Part shown: in pieces, positions 13,279 to 20,471 of the stretch
Position numbering within the stretch: the first letter of the stretch is position 1
Layout: the number at the start of each line of letters is the position of its first letter
NCBI GenBank assembly: GCA_964369995.1
Contig: CAYJHH010000043.1
Coordinates: forward strand, 1 to 20,635
Direction: 5' to 3'
DNA from: CAYJAD01 sp964369995
GTDB lineage: Bacteria > Desulfobacterota > Desulfovibrionia > Desulfovibrionales > Desulfovibrionaceae
Length of the DNA: 20,635 nucleotides
Position numbers and translations under genes: made by a program
Notes under the pieces: generated by a model
Told to the model about the DNA's origin: nothing
Database searches by the model: none
The model's input: the letters and a program-made list of their open reading frames with translations, nothing else

Positions 13279-14276
13279 GAGTAACTTACTCCATGGGAAA
13301 TGGGCAAGCTTTGCAACTGTGTAAGCTCAATGCTTGATTGAATATACTGAGCTTGGGCCATGAGCCAAGGCTCGTGCAAGGGGCTTAGTCCCTGCTCTTG
13401 TAAGAGCTGTACAAGGTGTAGGCATACTTTTTCCACGCTTTGGCTCACAAGGGCAATGCGGCGTTCAAAATCGTCCTTTAGGTGCGCATTACTTGTGATT
13501 TCAAGCATATTGTATTGTAAGACATCATAAAGCAAGGCGGAAAACTCTTGTCCCTGAGGGAGTTTTGCTAAAGCTTTGAATGCCCATTTATAAAAGGGCA
13601 TATAGCGCTTATGGATAAGAAAATACGCAGCCAAAGCATTTTCCACAAAGCGTGCGCAGGCCAGTGCTGCGCTGGCGCCTTCTCCGCGTTGGAGTTGGCG
13701 TAAAAGATTATATTGCCCACTTTGCGCCATAACACTAAGGCGCGCGGCCAGCTTTTTCTTGCGAACATCTTCGGGGTAAAAGTGAAGTAAATGCGTGCGA
13801 AAGGCGCTAAAAGTCCCTAGTCCATCGTAAAAGACCTCACCATTGGTACAAACGGCCAAAAAATGCTCAGGCAGCATATACCATTCTTGCCATGTTTGCG
13901 GCGCTTTGGTGCCATGGGTAAAGCGTTGGTAAAATTCTTCCACAGAAAAAAGCCCCATTCTCTGCGCCCCGTTTTCTGCATATTCATGACTTTGCAGTCC
14001 AAGACGCACAGAAAATCCCATGAAGGTTCGAGGTAAGGCGGCGAAGATGGCCTCAAGCGCAGGGGCAAGGGCCTCTTTGTCTTCTTGCAAAGCCCAGACA
14101 CAAAAACCTGCACCAAAATCATGATCGCGCGAATGCTTATCATCAAATCCAAAGCACTCTGACCCTTCACCCACGAGGCCTATGGCCAAGCGCTGAAATT
14201 GTGAGCCAAGCTTTTGCTGCATGCGCGGCGCGGCCACGTCCTGATAAAAAAGGCGTGCTAAGGTGAGGCCTTGCAT
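13275..14276 (-). CDS. DUF4037 protein, nucleotidyltransferase-fold type
   Basis: 333-residue protein with a nucleotidyltransferase-like motif near the N-terminus: GEGSE (36-40) followed by FDDKHSRDHDFG, giving Asp51 and Asp53 as candidate metal ligands. The rest is largely helical, with a probable helical bundle in the second half (about 170-300). I recognise it as DUF4037. From family knowledge these often lie next to DUF4125 genes, as here. Substrate and product are unknown. No signal peptide or membrane segment is seen, so it is probably cytoplasmic. The gene starts 3 bases after the DUF4125 stop, implying translational coupling. Its stop shares four bases with that of the convergent mipA-like gene. 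Confidence 0.85.
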   Translation of the reverse strand: MQGLTLARLFYQDVAAPRMQQKLGSQFQRLAIGLVGEGSECFGFDDKHSRDHDFGAGFCVWALQEDKEALAPALEAIFAALPRTFMGFSVRLGLQSHEYAENGAQRMGLFSVEEFYQRFTHGTKAPQTWQEWYMLPEHFLAVCTNGEVFYDGLGTFSAFRTHLLHFYPEDVRKKKLAARLSVMAQSGQYNLLRQLQRGEGASAALACARFVENALAAYFLIHKRYMPFYKWAFKALAKLPQGQEFSALLYDVLQYNMLEITSNAHLKDDFERRIALVSQSVEKVCLHLVQLLQEQGLSPLHEPWLMAQAQYIQSSIELTQLQSLPISHGVSYS

Positions 14277-14279
14277 GTT

Positions 14280-14846
14280 TTAGGCTCCTTTTTGCGCTTG
14301 CAGCAGGGCTTCTTTTTCTGCCAAGGAGGGCAAACCCATACGCGTGTGCATATTAGTGTATCTTTCTTTGGCAAGGCTGCGCTGCTCGGCCTGAGCCTTG
14401 GCAATGCATTGCAGATAACAATCTAAAGTTCTTTCGGATAGTGTTTCTATTTCTGGCGAAAAATAAAAGTCAAAGCGTTGTAATTGATGCGAAAATTGTA
14501 AAGGAAATTCTTGGCTAAGCTCCGTGAGCCAAGCTCTTTCAGCGGCGGTGATGGCTTGAACTTTTTCCATATTGGGAGAAACACAAGGGATAAGATTTCC
14601 CATGCGCGCGTATTTTTCTATGAGCAAATTACGCCCTTCATGTTCAGCTTCTATGAGGTCTTGCAAATAAGATTCAACATAATTATCTGAAAGGACAGAA
14701 AAAATCATCCAACGCCAATGGCGAAACGTGTCGGGATCTTGCTGACAAGAGGCTTGACCTCCTTCATTTTTTACTTCCAAAAACATAGTTAATTCACGTT
14801 CGATAATTTCTTGAATATTTTTTTCGCGTATGGTGCGTGTGGACAT
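14280..14846 (-). CDS. DUF4125 family protein
   Basis: 188-residue protein from the ATG at 14846, which has AAAGGAA six bases upstream. A longer frame from 14906 lacks a ribosome site. The family signature is the conserved stretch VKNEGGQASCQQDPDTF (about 25-41 of this start) followed by a Trp-rich segment (RHWRWMIFSVLS). The remainder is predicted helical, with many Glu, Gln and Arg residues and no membrane segment. The function is unknown. It is the upstream partner of the DUF4037 gene, and the two are probably one operon and one system. It diverges from umuD with 140 bases between the start codons. Confidence 0.85.
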   Translation of the reverse strand: MSTRTIREKNIQEIIERELTMFLEVKNEGGQASCQQDPDTFRHWRWMIFSVLSDNYVESYLQDLIEAEHEGRNLLIEKYARMGNLIPCVSPNMEKVQAITAAERAWLTELSQEFPLQFSHQLQRFDFYFSPEIETLSERTLDCYLQCIAKAQAEQRSLAKERYTNMHTRMGLPSLAEKEALLQAQKGA

Positions 14847-14931
14847 ATATGTTCCTTTTGGCTGTGGTAAGGGGCTTGGATGCCTTATGTTTTGTGTGGA
14901 TATCATAGTTTGTCTTGAAGGAAAAGCCTTG

Positions 14932-14981
14932 CTTTACGCCGCGCATGCACACTTGCGCATGGTAAAGGGCAGAGGTAGAAT
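14932..14981 (+). promoter_or_regulatory. Probable umuD promoter with symmetric flanking repeats
   Basis: TTGCGC (14953-14958), a 17-base spacer and TAGAAT (14976-14981, five of six) resemble a sigma-70 promoter. CTTTAC (14932-14937) and GTAAAG (14962-14967) form an inverted pair, and GCGCATG occurs twice in direct orientation (14941-14947, 14956-14962), which could be regulator sites. No canonical SOS box was seen. The -10 box lies only five bases before the annotated umuD ATG, so that transcript would be leaderless or use a later start. Confidence 0.4.
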
Positions 14982-14986
14982 AAGGC

Positions 14987-15478
14987 ATGAAGAAAAATGT
15001 TACATATAAAGGCGCCGTGCGCTTAGCGCCGTCATTGACTTTTGCGGCAGTTGCTCCCCCTTTACCTGAGGCCATGAATGTGGATGGTGCAGAACGTGGT
15101 ATCCCTTTGTACTTGACGCCGGTGGCGGCGGGCTTTCCTTCCCCTGCCGACGATTATGTGGAGCAATCGCTGGATTTGCATGCGCATTTGGTGCGCAATC
15201 CTGCGGCTACCTTTTTTTTGCGCGCGCAAGGGCAATCCATGATTAATGCCGGTATTCATGATGGTGATTTGCTCATTGTGGATCGCTCCTTGGAGGCGGC
15301 GCATAATAGAGTGGTCATTGCGGCTTTGGATGGCGAATTGATGGTGAAACGCTTAGTACGCCGTCAGGGCAGAGTATGGTTACTTCCGGAAAATCCTGAA
15401 TATCCTGAAGTGGATATTACAGAAAGAGAACATGTGCATATTTGGGGTGTGGTGTCGTATGTTATCCACAAATTATAA
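14987..15478 (+). CDS. umuD: UmuD-like translesion polymerase subunit (self-cleaving S24 peptidase)
   Basis: 163-residue protein of the LexA/UmuD S24 peptidase family. When RecA filaments form, UmuD cleaves itself and UmuD' then joins UmuC. All key elements are visible: the cleavage site Ala48-Gly49 followed by FPSPADDYVE, the nucleophile Ser84 in GQSM, and the general base Lys121 in MVKRL. The spacings Gly-Ser (35) and Ser-Lys (37) equal those in E. coli UmuD. There is no helix-turn-helix DNA-binding domain, which excludes LexA. The N-terminal part before the cut is about 24 residues longer than in E. coli. An internal ATG at 15074 (GAGG close upstream) is an alternative start. It overlaps umuC by 20 bases. 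Confidence 0.93.
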   Translation: MKKNVTYKGAVRLAPSLTFAAVAPPLPEAMNVDGAERGIPLYLTPVAAGFPSPADDYVEQSLDLHAHLVRNPAATFFLRAQGQSMINAGIHDGDLLIVDRSLEAAHNRVVIAALDGELMVKRLVRRQGRVWLLPENPEYPEVDITEREHVHIWGVVSYVIHKL

Positions 15479-16829
15479 ACCTTTACCTCCTGCGCAGCAA
15501 CAGCTTTGGGGGCTCATGGATTGTAATAATTTTTATGCATCGTGTGAGCGCTTATTCAGGCCAGATTTGCAAGGGCGCCCCATTGTGGTTTTATCCAATA
15601 ATGATGGCTGTATAGTGGCGCGTTCTGCGGAGGCTAAAGCCCTTGGCATACCCATGGCAGAGCCGGAATTTAAGGCCAGAGCTTTTCTTAAAAAGCATAA
15701 TGTGGCGGTGTTCTCTTCGAATTATACTTTGTATGGCGATATTTCCCAAAGGGTTATGCGCATCACGGAAGACTTTGTGCCGCAGATGGAGCAATATTCC
15801 ATTGATGAGGCTTTTTTGCAATTTGCCGGTGCGCTCAAGGTGCACGCACCGCAAGTGGCGCAACAATTACGACAATGTGTGTTACAATGGACGGGCATAG
15901 CTGTGTCTGTGGGGCTTGGGCCCACACGCACCCTAGCGAAGCTTGCCAATCATTTGGCTAAAAAGGGGGGCAATGCAGGGCAGGGTGTATTTGTTTTTCC
16001 TACAGAACCTGCCGCACAAGATAGCTTGCTGGCAAAGGTGGCTGTGGGGGATGTGTGGGGCATTGGTCGGCGCCAAGCTGCTAAATTGACCACATATGGC
16101 ATTACTCATGCCAAGGCTTTGCGAGATATGCCTCATGATTGGTTGCGCCAAAAGTTAACGGTGACAGGACTGCGTACGGCTTTAGAGCTTGCCGGCGTGC
16201 CTTGCATAGACATGGAAAAAAGCCCCACACCGCGTCATACCTTGGTGTCTTCGCGTTCTTTTGGGGAGCGTGTGTATGCTAAAGAGCATTTGGCTGAGGC
16301 CATTACTACCTTTACGGTCAATGCGGCGCAGCGCTTACGACGTGAAAAATTAGTGGCCGGAGGTATTGCCGTGCATATTCGCTCTTCCAAATATGCCTGT
16401 GAACCAAGGCAGGCACCGTATAATGAAACCGTACATGTGGCCTTTCCAGAAGCGACGGATCATAGCACCCTCATGGTGCGCACAGCGATGCAGGCTTTGG
16501 ATTCTTTGTTTAAAGAAGGGGTACCCTATGCCAAGGCCGGCGTTATGCTGTATGATTTAGAAAAGATTTCGGGGCGCCAAGGCTCCTTATTGCCTTTGAC
16601 ACAAGGAGAAACGCCACAGATGGCACAGCGCAACCAAAAGCTTATGCAAATGCTAGACGGCATTAATGCGCGGTATGGGAGTCATACTTTGTATTATGCA
16701 GGGCAGGGTGTGGGCAAGGGGGTGGAGGCTGGCACCAAAGACGCGGCCCCATGGCGCATGCGGCAAAAATTCCGCTCGCCTAAATTTACTACGGCCTGGG
16801 AGGCTTTGCCCACGGCGCATTGTCGGTAA
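15459..16829 (+). CDS. umuC: UmuC-like Y-family DNA polymerase V catalytic subunit
   Basis: Translesion polymerase of 456 residues from the ATG at 15459, which overlaps the end of umuD by 20 bases and suits coupled translation. An ATG at 15432 is also possible, while one at 15516 would cut away the first beta strand. Catalytic residues are in place: Asp21 in MDCNNFYASCE, and Asp116-Glu117 in SIDEAF. Family landmarks are VVLSNNDGCIVARSAEAKALG, SSNYTLYGD, VSVGLGPTRTLAKLANHLAKK and VWGIGRR (helix-hairpin-helix). The C-terminal RMRQKFRSPKFTTAW segment is the DUF4113 ending typical of UmuC. It works with UmuD' to copy past damage at the cost of mutations. Confidence 0.95.
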   Translation: MLSTNYKPLPPAQQQLWGLMDCNNFYASCERLFRPDLQGRPIVVLSNNDGCIVARSAEAKALGIPMAEPEFKARAFLKKHNVAVFSSNYTLYGDISQRVMRITEDFVPQMEQYSIDEAFLQFAGALKVHAPQVAQQLRQCVLQWTGIAVSVGLGPTRTLAKLANHLAKKGGNAGQGVFVFPTEPAAQDSLLAKVAVGDVWGIGRRQAAKLTTYGITHAKALRDMPHDWLRQKLTVTGLRTALELAGVPCIDMEKSPTPRHTLVSSRSFGERVYAKEHLAEAITTFTVNAAQRLRREKLVAGGIAVHIRSSKYACEPRQAPYNETVHVAFPEATDHSTLMVRTAMQALDSLFKEGVPYAKAGVMLYDLEKISGRQGSLLPLTQGETPQMAQRNQKLMQMLDGINARYGSHTLYYAGQGVGKGVEAGTKDAAPWRMRQKFRSPKFTTAWEALPTAHCR

Positions 16830-16842
16830 CAGTGAGGAAAAA

Positions 16843-17331
16843 ATGCAAAAAAGAGCTGTTTATTGGTGTAAGTTTGGCTTTTTTGAAATGTGCTATGAGG
16901 CTGAATTGCTAACACGTTTTAAAAGATTACCTGAGGCTGTACAGCAAATACAAGGAACACAAGAAGCGCAAGATATGGGAGAAAAATCCCCTTTTTCTGA
17001 CGCTGTTTTTGCGGAAATTTTAGAATACTTTGCCGGTGAGAGAAAGGTTTTTTCTTTTTCTTATGCCGGTGAAGGAACGCCTTTTCAACAAAAAGTCTGG
17101 AAGGCTTTATGTGATATTCCTTATGGGGAAACGCGTTCGTATAAGGATATTGCCGTGGCCATTGGCAATGAAAAAGCTTGCCGCGCTGTTGGTATGGCCA
17201 ATAATAAGAACCCCATAGGCGTTGTTGTGCCTTGTCATCGTGTCATTGGCTCCACAGGGAAGTTGGTGGGGTATGCCAGCGGTGTGGAAATGAAAGCGTA
17301 TTTACTTGCTTTAGAAGCGCGTTGTAAATAG
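16843..17331 (+). CDS. ogt: Methylated-DNA-[protein]-cysteine S-methyltransferase
   Basis: Suicidal repair protein that moves the alkyl group from O6-alkylguanine (and O4-alkylthymine) in DNA to its own cysteine. The acceptor is Cys131 in the PCHRV motif (VVPCHRVIGSTGKLVGYASG). The upstream domain shows GTPFQQKVWKALCDIPYGETRSYKDIA, which contains the DNA-binding helix-turn-helix. The 162-residue length is normal for Ogt-type proteins without an Ada regulatory domain. The ATG at 16843 is preceded by GAGG at a suitable distance; the frame extends further upstream inside umuC, but that part is not protein-like. It lies 13 bases after umuC and 8 bases before the next gene. Confidence 0.94.
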   Translation: MQKRAVYWCKFGFFEMCYEAELLTRFKRLPEAVQQIQGTQEAQDMGEKSPFSDAVFAEILEYFAGERKVFSFSYAGEGTPFQQKVWKALCDIPYGETRSYKDIAVAIGNEKACRAVGMANNKNPIGVVVPCHRVIGSTGKLVGYASGVEMKAYLLALEARCK

Positions 17332-17339
17332 GGGGATGT

Positions 17340-18029
17340 ATGCATGCTTTAGAAGATGCTGTACGCCAAGAGCTTTTGTCCTTGGCTGAGCCCAAATATC
17401 AAAAATTTGCGGCGGCGCTCATTCCGGGGTGTCATAACCTATTGGGAGTGCGCATTCCTTTGTTGCGCAAAATTGCGCAGCGCCTAGCCAAACAAGATGG
17501 TGTGGAGTTTTTGACGAAAACGCAAGATATCTATTTTGAAGAAACCATGTTGAAAGGCTTTGTCATTGCCAATATGCAGGCGGATGTACAAGAAATTATG
17601 CAGTATACGGCACTTTTTATTCCTAAAATATGCAATTGGTCCCTGTGTGATTCCTTTTGTACGGAATTAAAAATTGTGAAAAAACATCCTGAACTTTTTT
17701 GGGAATTTTTGCAGCCTTATGCCAAATCCGCTCAAACCTATGATATTCGTTTTGCCGTGGTGCTTTGCCTCATGTATTATAGAGATGAAGCCCATTTAGA
17801 GAGCTTGTTCGAGATTTTTAACTCTATAAGTCATGAAGATTATTATGTTAAAATGGCTGTGGCTTGGGCTGTATCCATGTGTTTTGTCACTTTTCCTGAG
17901 GCCACCATGGTATTTTTGAAAAATAATTATTTAGATGATTTTACCCATAATAAATCCTTGCAAAAAATACGTGAATCTTTGAAAGTTCCCAAAGAAATGA
18001 AAGAGTATGTAAAAACCTTGAAAAGATAA
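17340..18029 (+). CDS. AlkD-like DNA alkylation repair protein
   Basis: 229-residue all-helical HEAT-like repeat protein of the DNA alkylation repair family (AlkC/AlkD type), whose members remove N3- and N7-alkylated purines. Landmarks are LGVRIPLLRKIAQ near residue 38, EETMLKGFVIA, NWSLCDSFC with Trp100 and Asp104 (the family's usual WD-type pocket), and EDYYVKMAVAWAVS near residue 166. It ends with NKSLQKIRESLKVP. The initiator ATG at 17340 has GGGGG four bases upstream; an ATG at 17336 is in another frame. The gene is 8 bases after ogt and 9 bases before the DUF1848 gene, so it is almost certainly co-transcribed. Activity is inferred from the family and not shown by sequence alone. Confidence 0.9.
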   Translation: MHALEDAVRQELLSLAEPKYQKFAAALIPGCHNLLGVRIPLLRKIAQRLAKQDGVEFLTKTQDIYFEETMLKGFVIANMQADVQEIMQYTALFIPKICNWSLCDSFCTELKIVKKHPELFWEFLQPYAKSAQTYDIRFAVVLCLMYYRDEAHLESLFEIFNSISHEDYYVKMAVAWAVSMCFVTFPEATMVFLKNNYLDDFTHNKSLQKIRESLKVPKEMKEYVKTLKR

Positions 18030-18038
18030 TTTTATTCT

Positions 18039-18977
18039 ATGATTATAAGTGCTAGCAGAAGAACGGATATTCCTTCATATTATGGGCAATGGCTTGTAAA
18101 TGCGTTGCAAAGGGGCTTTGTTTTTGTGCCGAACCCTTATAATAAACAGCGCTATTATAAAGCTGATTTGCGGCGTGAAGCCGTGGACTGTATGGTTTTT
18201 TGGACAAAAAATCCTGTACCCTTCCTAGCTTTTTTGCCTGAAATAGATGCCATGGGCTATCCCTATTATTTTCAATTTACGCTCACGCCCTATAATCGCT
18301 CTGTGGAAAAAAATTTACCGGATAAAATTCAGCTTGTACGAACCTTTCAGGCTTTAAGCAAAAAACTTGGCGCGCATAAAATGATTTGGCGCTATGATCC
18401 CATCATTGTGGATGGTGTTTTCACTGTGGAGTATCATCAGCAAGCTTTTGCCTCCATGGCAAAAATGCTGCAAGGCTATACGCAAAAATGCATCATAAGC
18501 TTTGTGGATATTTATAAAAATATGCAAAGGCGCCTGGGCAATACCTGTGTCTATTCCATAAACGCGGATGTGATGGATATATTGGCACAAAAGCTTTCTC
18601 CCATAGCGCAAACATACGGTATTTCTTTATATACCTGCTCAGAAGAAAGGGATTTATCGGCGTATGGCATAGAAAAATCTTCGTGTATTGATAAAAATAT
18701 CATCGAAGAGATCTTGGGCTATCCTATAGAAATTGCAAGGGATAAACATCAAAGGCCAGATTGTGGTTGTATGGAAAGCATTGAAATTGGGACATATAAT
18801 TGTTGTGCCAATGGCTGTTCGTATTGCTACGCACTAAGTAGTGAGCAGAGCAATGCGCAAAATATGCGTTTGCATAATCCTAATGCGCCTGTTTTGCTGG
18901 GAACATTGCCTGAAAATGCCATCATTACACATAGGGAGAATCATAGCGTCATAAGGCAGCAATTGTCTTTGCTGTGA
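18039..18977 (+). CDS. DUF1848 protein with C-terminal cysteine cluster
   Basis: 312-residue protein of the DUF1848 family. The N-terminus ISASRRTDIPSYYG and the segments VDCMVFWTKNP, YYFQFTLTPYN and MIWRYDPI are the family landmarks. The C-terminal part holds Cys242, 244, 255, 256, 260 and 263 (CGC, then YNCCANGCSYCYAL), a pattern suited to an Fe-S cluster or zinc. Some family members are annotated as radical-SAM-like; I cannot see a canonical CxxxCxxC motif, so that name is uncertain. No membrane or signal segment is seen. It is the last gene of the repair run, 9 bases after the AlkD-like gene, with only a weak ribosome site. Its role is unknown, though its position suggests a link with DNA or nucleotide damage. 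Confidence 0.85.
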   Translation: MIISASRRTDIPSYYGQWLVNALQRGFVFVPNPYNKQRYYKADLRREAVDCMVFWTKNPVPFLAFLPEIDAMGYPYYFQFTLTPYNRSVEKNLPDKIQLVRTFQALSKKLGAHKMIWRYDPIIVDGVFTVEYHQQAFASMAKMLQGYTQKCIISFVDIYKNMQRRLGNTCVYSINADVMDILAQKLSPIAQTYGISLYTCSEERDLSAYGIEKSSCIDKNIIEEILGYPIEIARDKHQRPDCGCMESIEIGTYNCCANGCSYCYALSSEQSNAQNMRLHNPNAPVLLGTLPENAIITHRENHSVIRQQLSLL

Positions 18978-19321
18978 GTGGGTATGCATTGTAGGGGAAG
19001 GGATGTGAACGGTGCCGCGCGCCTTACGTGCATGGAGAACCAAAAATCCACTTTTCATTTATCAAAAGGCACCAAAAGACGCCAGAGTCCACCTAAAATG
19101 ACCAAAATACGCCTAAAACCATTAAAAACCACTTAAAGGCTGTGAGTGACGGGGTATTTTTTGATGCTGCTCAAAATGAACCTTTGTTTGTGTATTTCTT
19201 CAAAAAATACAGGAACTTTTCCCTATAAGAATGAGACTTTTTCTCTTGCATGACAAAAAAGTGCATTTTTTATTTTTTTCTGTTGACAGAAAGAGGCAAT
19301 TAGCCTAGAACTCTTCTTCGT
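18978..19321. other. Gene-free stretch between the repair cluster and tRNA-Pro
   Basis: No credible coding frame is present. Three degenerate units beginning ACCAAAA lie at about 19039, 19071 and 19101, spaced roughly 30-32 bases, in an A-rich tract. A weak 7-bp hairpin (TGTATTT / AAATACA) lies near 19189-19210. There is no strong terminator after the repair cluster. The right end holds the tRNA promoter. Confidence 0.5.
19283..19311 (+). promoter_or_regulatory. Promoter of tRNA-Pro(GGG)
   Basis: A perfect TTGACA (19283-19288), a 17-base spacer and TAGAAC (19306-19311, four of six) sit ten bases before the mature tRNA. Confidence 0.65.
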
Positions 19322-19398
19322 CGGGATGTAGCGCAGCTTGGGAGCGCACTTGAATGGGGTTCAAGGGGTCGAAGGTTCAAATCCTTTCATCCCGACCA
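19322..19398 (+). tRNA. tRNA-Pro (anticodon GGG)
   Basis: A full cloverleaf of 77 bases can be drawn. The acceptor CGGGATG pairs with CATCCCG. The D arm is GCGC...GCGC. The anticodon stem CTTGA/TCAAG carries the loop ATGGGGT, giving anticodon GGG. The T arm GAAGG/CCTTT encloses TTCAAAT. The discriminator A and the CCA end are genomically encoded. The anticodon GGG reads CCC and CCU proline codons. The gene stands alone with its own promoter and terminator. Confidence 0.95.
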
Positions 19399-19406
19399 GA
19401 AATTTC

Positions 19407-19447
19407 AGGGGTTTATGATTAAAAGTCATAAACCCCTTTTCTGTTTT
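19407..19447 (+). terminator. Rho-independent terminator of tRNA-Pro
   Basis: AGGGGTTTATGA (19407-19418) and TCATAAACCCCT (19426-19437) form a perfect 12-bp stem around TTAAAAG, followed by TTTTCTGTTTTT. The opposite strand, coming from the SDR gene, lacks a U tract here. Confidence 0.9.
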
Positions 19448-19522
19448 TAAAAAAGGCATACAACAAATATACAGTTTTTGAAAATTCTTTGAGGGAGAGC
19501 CTATAAGGGTTCTTCACCATAA

Positions 19523-20230
19523 TCATAAAAATGACTTTGGCAGCATACGAAGCAAAAAAGCAATGATAGCCCAGCGTTTTGTTATGAATGCGTGTTTTTT
19601 ACCCTTCTTAATGGCATCTAACATTTGCTTAGCGGCCTTTTCTGGGCTGGCCACCCAAAAGGGCTTGTCCGTCTGCATCATGGCTGTATCAATAAATCCC
19701 GGACAGAGTTCTGTTACCACAATGGGGAGCTTTTGCTTTTTTGCCCACGAACGAAGCCCATCAAGATAAAGTGACATGTAGGCTTTAGAAGCACCATAGG
19801 CAGGGGCTTCCCCACCTCCCATATATTTTGCAATGGATGAAATGCCGGCTAAATGCCCATAGCCTTGCTTTGCAAACAATTTCATTACACACTGTGCTAT
19901 GCTTGTAAAACCAAGTACATTGGTTTTGATTGTTTGCTCTTCTTGATTCCATGCCAATTGAGGATTCACAAATCCTGTTCCGGCGCTCACAATCACTAAA
20001 TCAATTTTTCCGTGCTCTGCCCAGATTTTGTCAACTTGGACTTGTGTTCTTGCCACATCATCAACGTCCATTTCGTAAACGCTTGCAGATGTTCCCAAGG
20101 TTTTTTGTATTTCTAAGAGCTTATCTATCCTGCGAGCTGTCATTACCACATTCCATCCTTCCGTTATAAGTAGGTTGGAAAGTGCGAGACCAACTCCAGA
20201 TGAAGCCCCAATAATCAATGCTTTTTTCAT
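19523..20230 (-). CDS. Short-chain dehydrogenase/reductase (SDR) family protein
   Basis: 235-residue classical SDR with a Rossmann fold, an NAD(P)-dependent oxidoreductase. The cofactor motif GASSGVG is at 8-14. Arg33-Arg34 after the second strand suggest NADP preference. The NAG-type motif reads SAG (82-84). Asn104, Ser132, Tyr145 and Lys149 (YGASK) make up the catalytic set. The substrate is unknown. The C-terminus (KKGKKHAFITKRWAIIAFLLRMLPKSFL) is hydrophobic and may touch the membrane, as in some DltE-like SDRs. The ATG at 20230 is chosen because AAGGA lies four bases upstream; a GTG at 20242 overlaps that site. It is monocistronic, convergent with the tRNA-Pro gene. Confidence 0.93.
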   Translation of the reverse strand: MKKALIIGASSGVGLALSNLLITEGWNVVMTARRIDKLLEIQKTLGTSASVYEMDVDDVARTQVQVDKIWAEHGKIDLVIVSAGTGFVNPQLAWNQEEQTIKTNVLGFTSIAQCVMKLFAKQGYGHLAGISSIAKYMGGGEAPAYGASKAYMSLYLDGLRSWAKKQKLPIVVTELCPGFIDTAMMQTDKPFWVASPEKAAKQMLDAIKKGKKHAFITKRWAIIAFLLRMLPKSFL

Positions 20231-20471
20231 ATTTTCCTTCACAGAGCAAATACCACTATAATATGATAGGGATATTTGTTGCCTCGTAATAAGCTAAGTG
20301 TGTAAAACTGCAATACAAAAACAGTACTGACAACATGATAAGTACTCTTGGTTTAAAAGTAGTGCAAGATATTATTTTTACCCCCATTTATGGGTTACAT
20401 TCTTGCCAAAAGTATCTATTTGTACTATGCCTGTTTCATATAGCGTCATTCTATATCACCAAGGGGATATT

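Noticed and set aside
14838..14852. SOS-box-like palindrome GGACATATATGTTCC
   Set aside because: The spacing differs from the GAAC-N4-GTTC box by two bases, one half is imperfect, and it overlaps the DUF4125 start codon rather than the umuD promoter.
14794..15075. 93-codon minus-strand open frame over the umuD start
   Set aside because: It overlaps both the start of umuD and DUF4125 out of frame, and has no ribosome site or recognisable domain.
14987..15478. LexA repressor instead of UmuD
   Set aside because: The N-terminus is too short for a winged helix-turn-helix, and the gene overlaps umuC as umuD does.
16666..16842. Upstream extension of the ogt frame inside umuC
   Set aside because: This part is a shadow of the UmuC C-terminus. 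The ogt ATG at 16843 has a ribosome site and fits the family length.
19039..19113. Possible CRISPR array
   Set aside because: The units are only loosely similar, no true repeat-spacer structure exists and no cas genes are in the window.
19322..19447. Integrated island at the tRNA-Pro 3' end
   Set aside because: No integrase is present in the window and no second copy of the tRNA 3' end was seen downstream.
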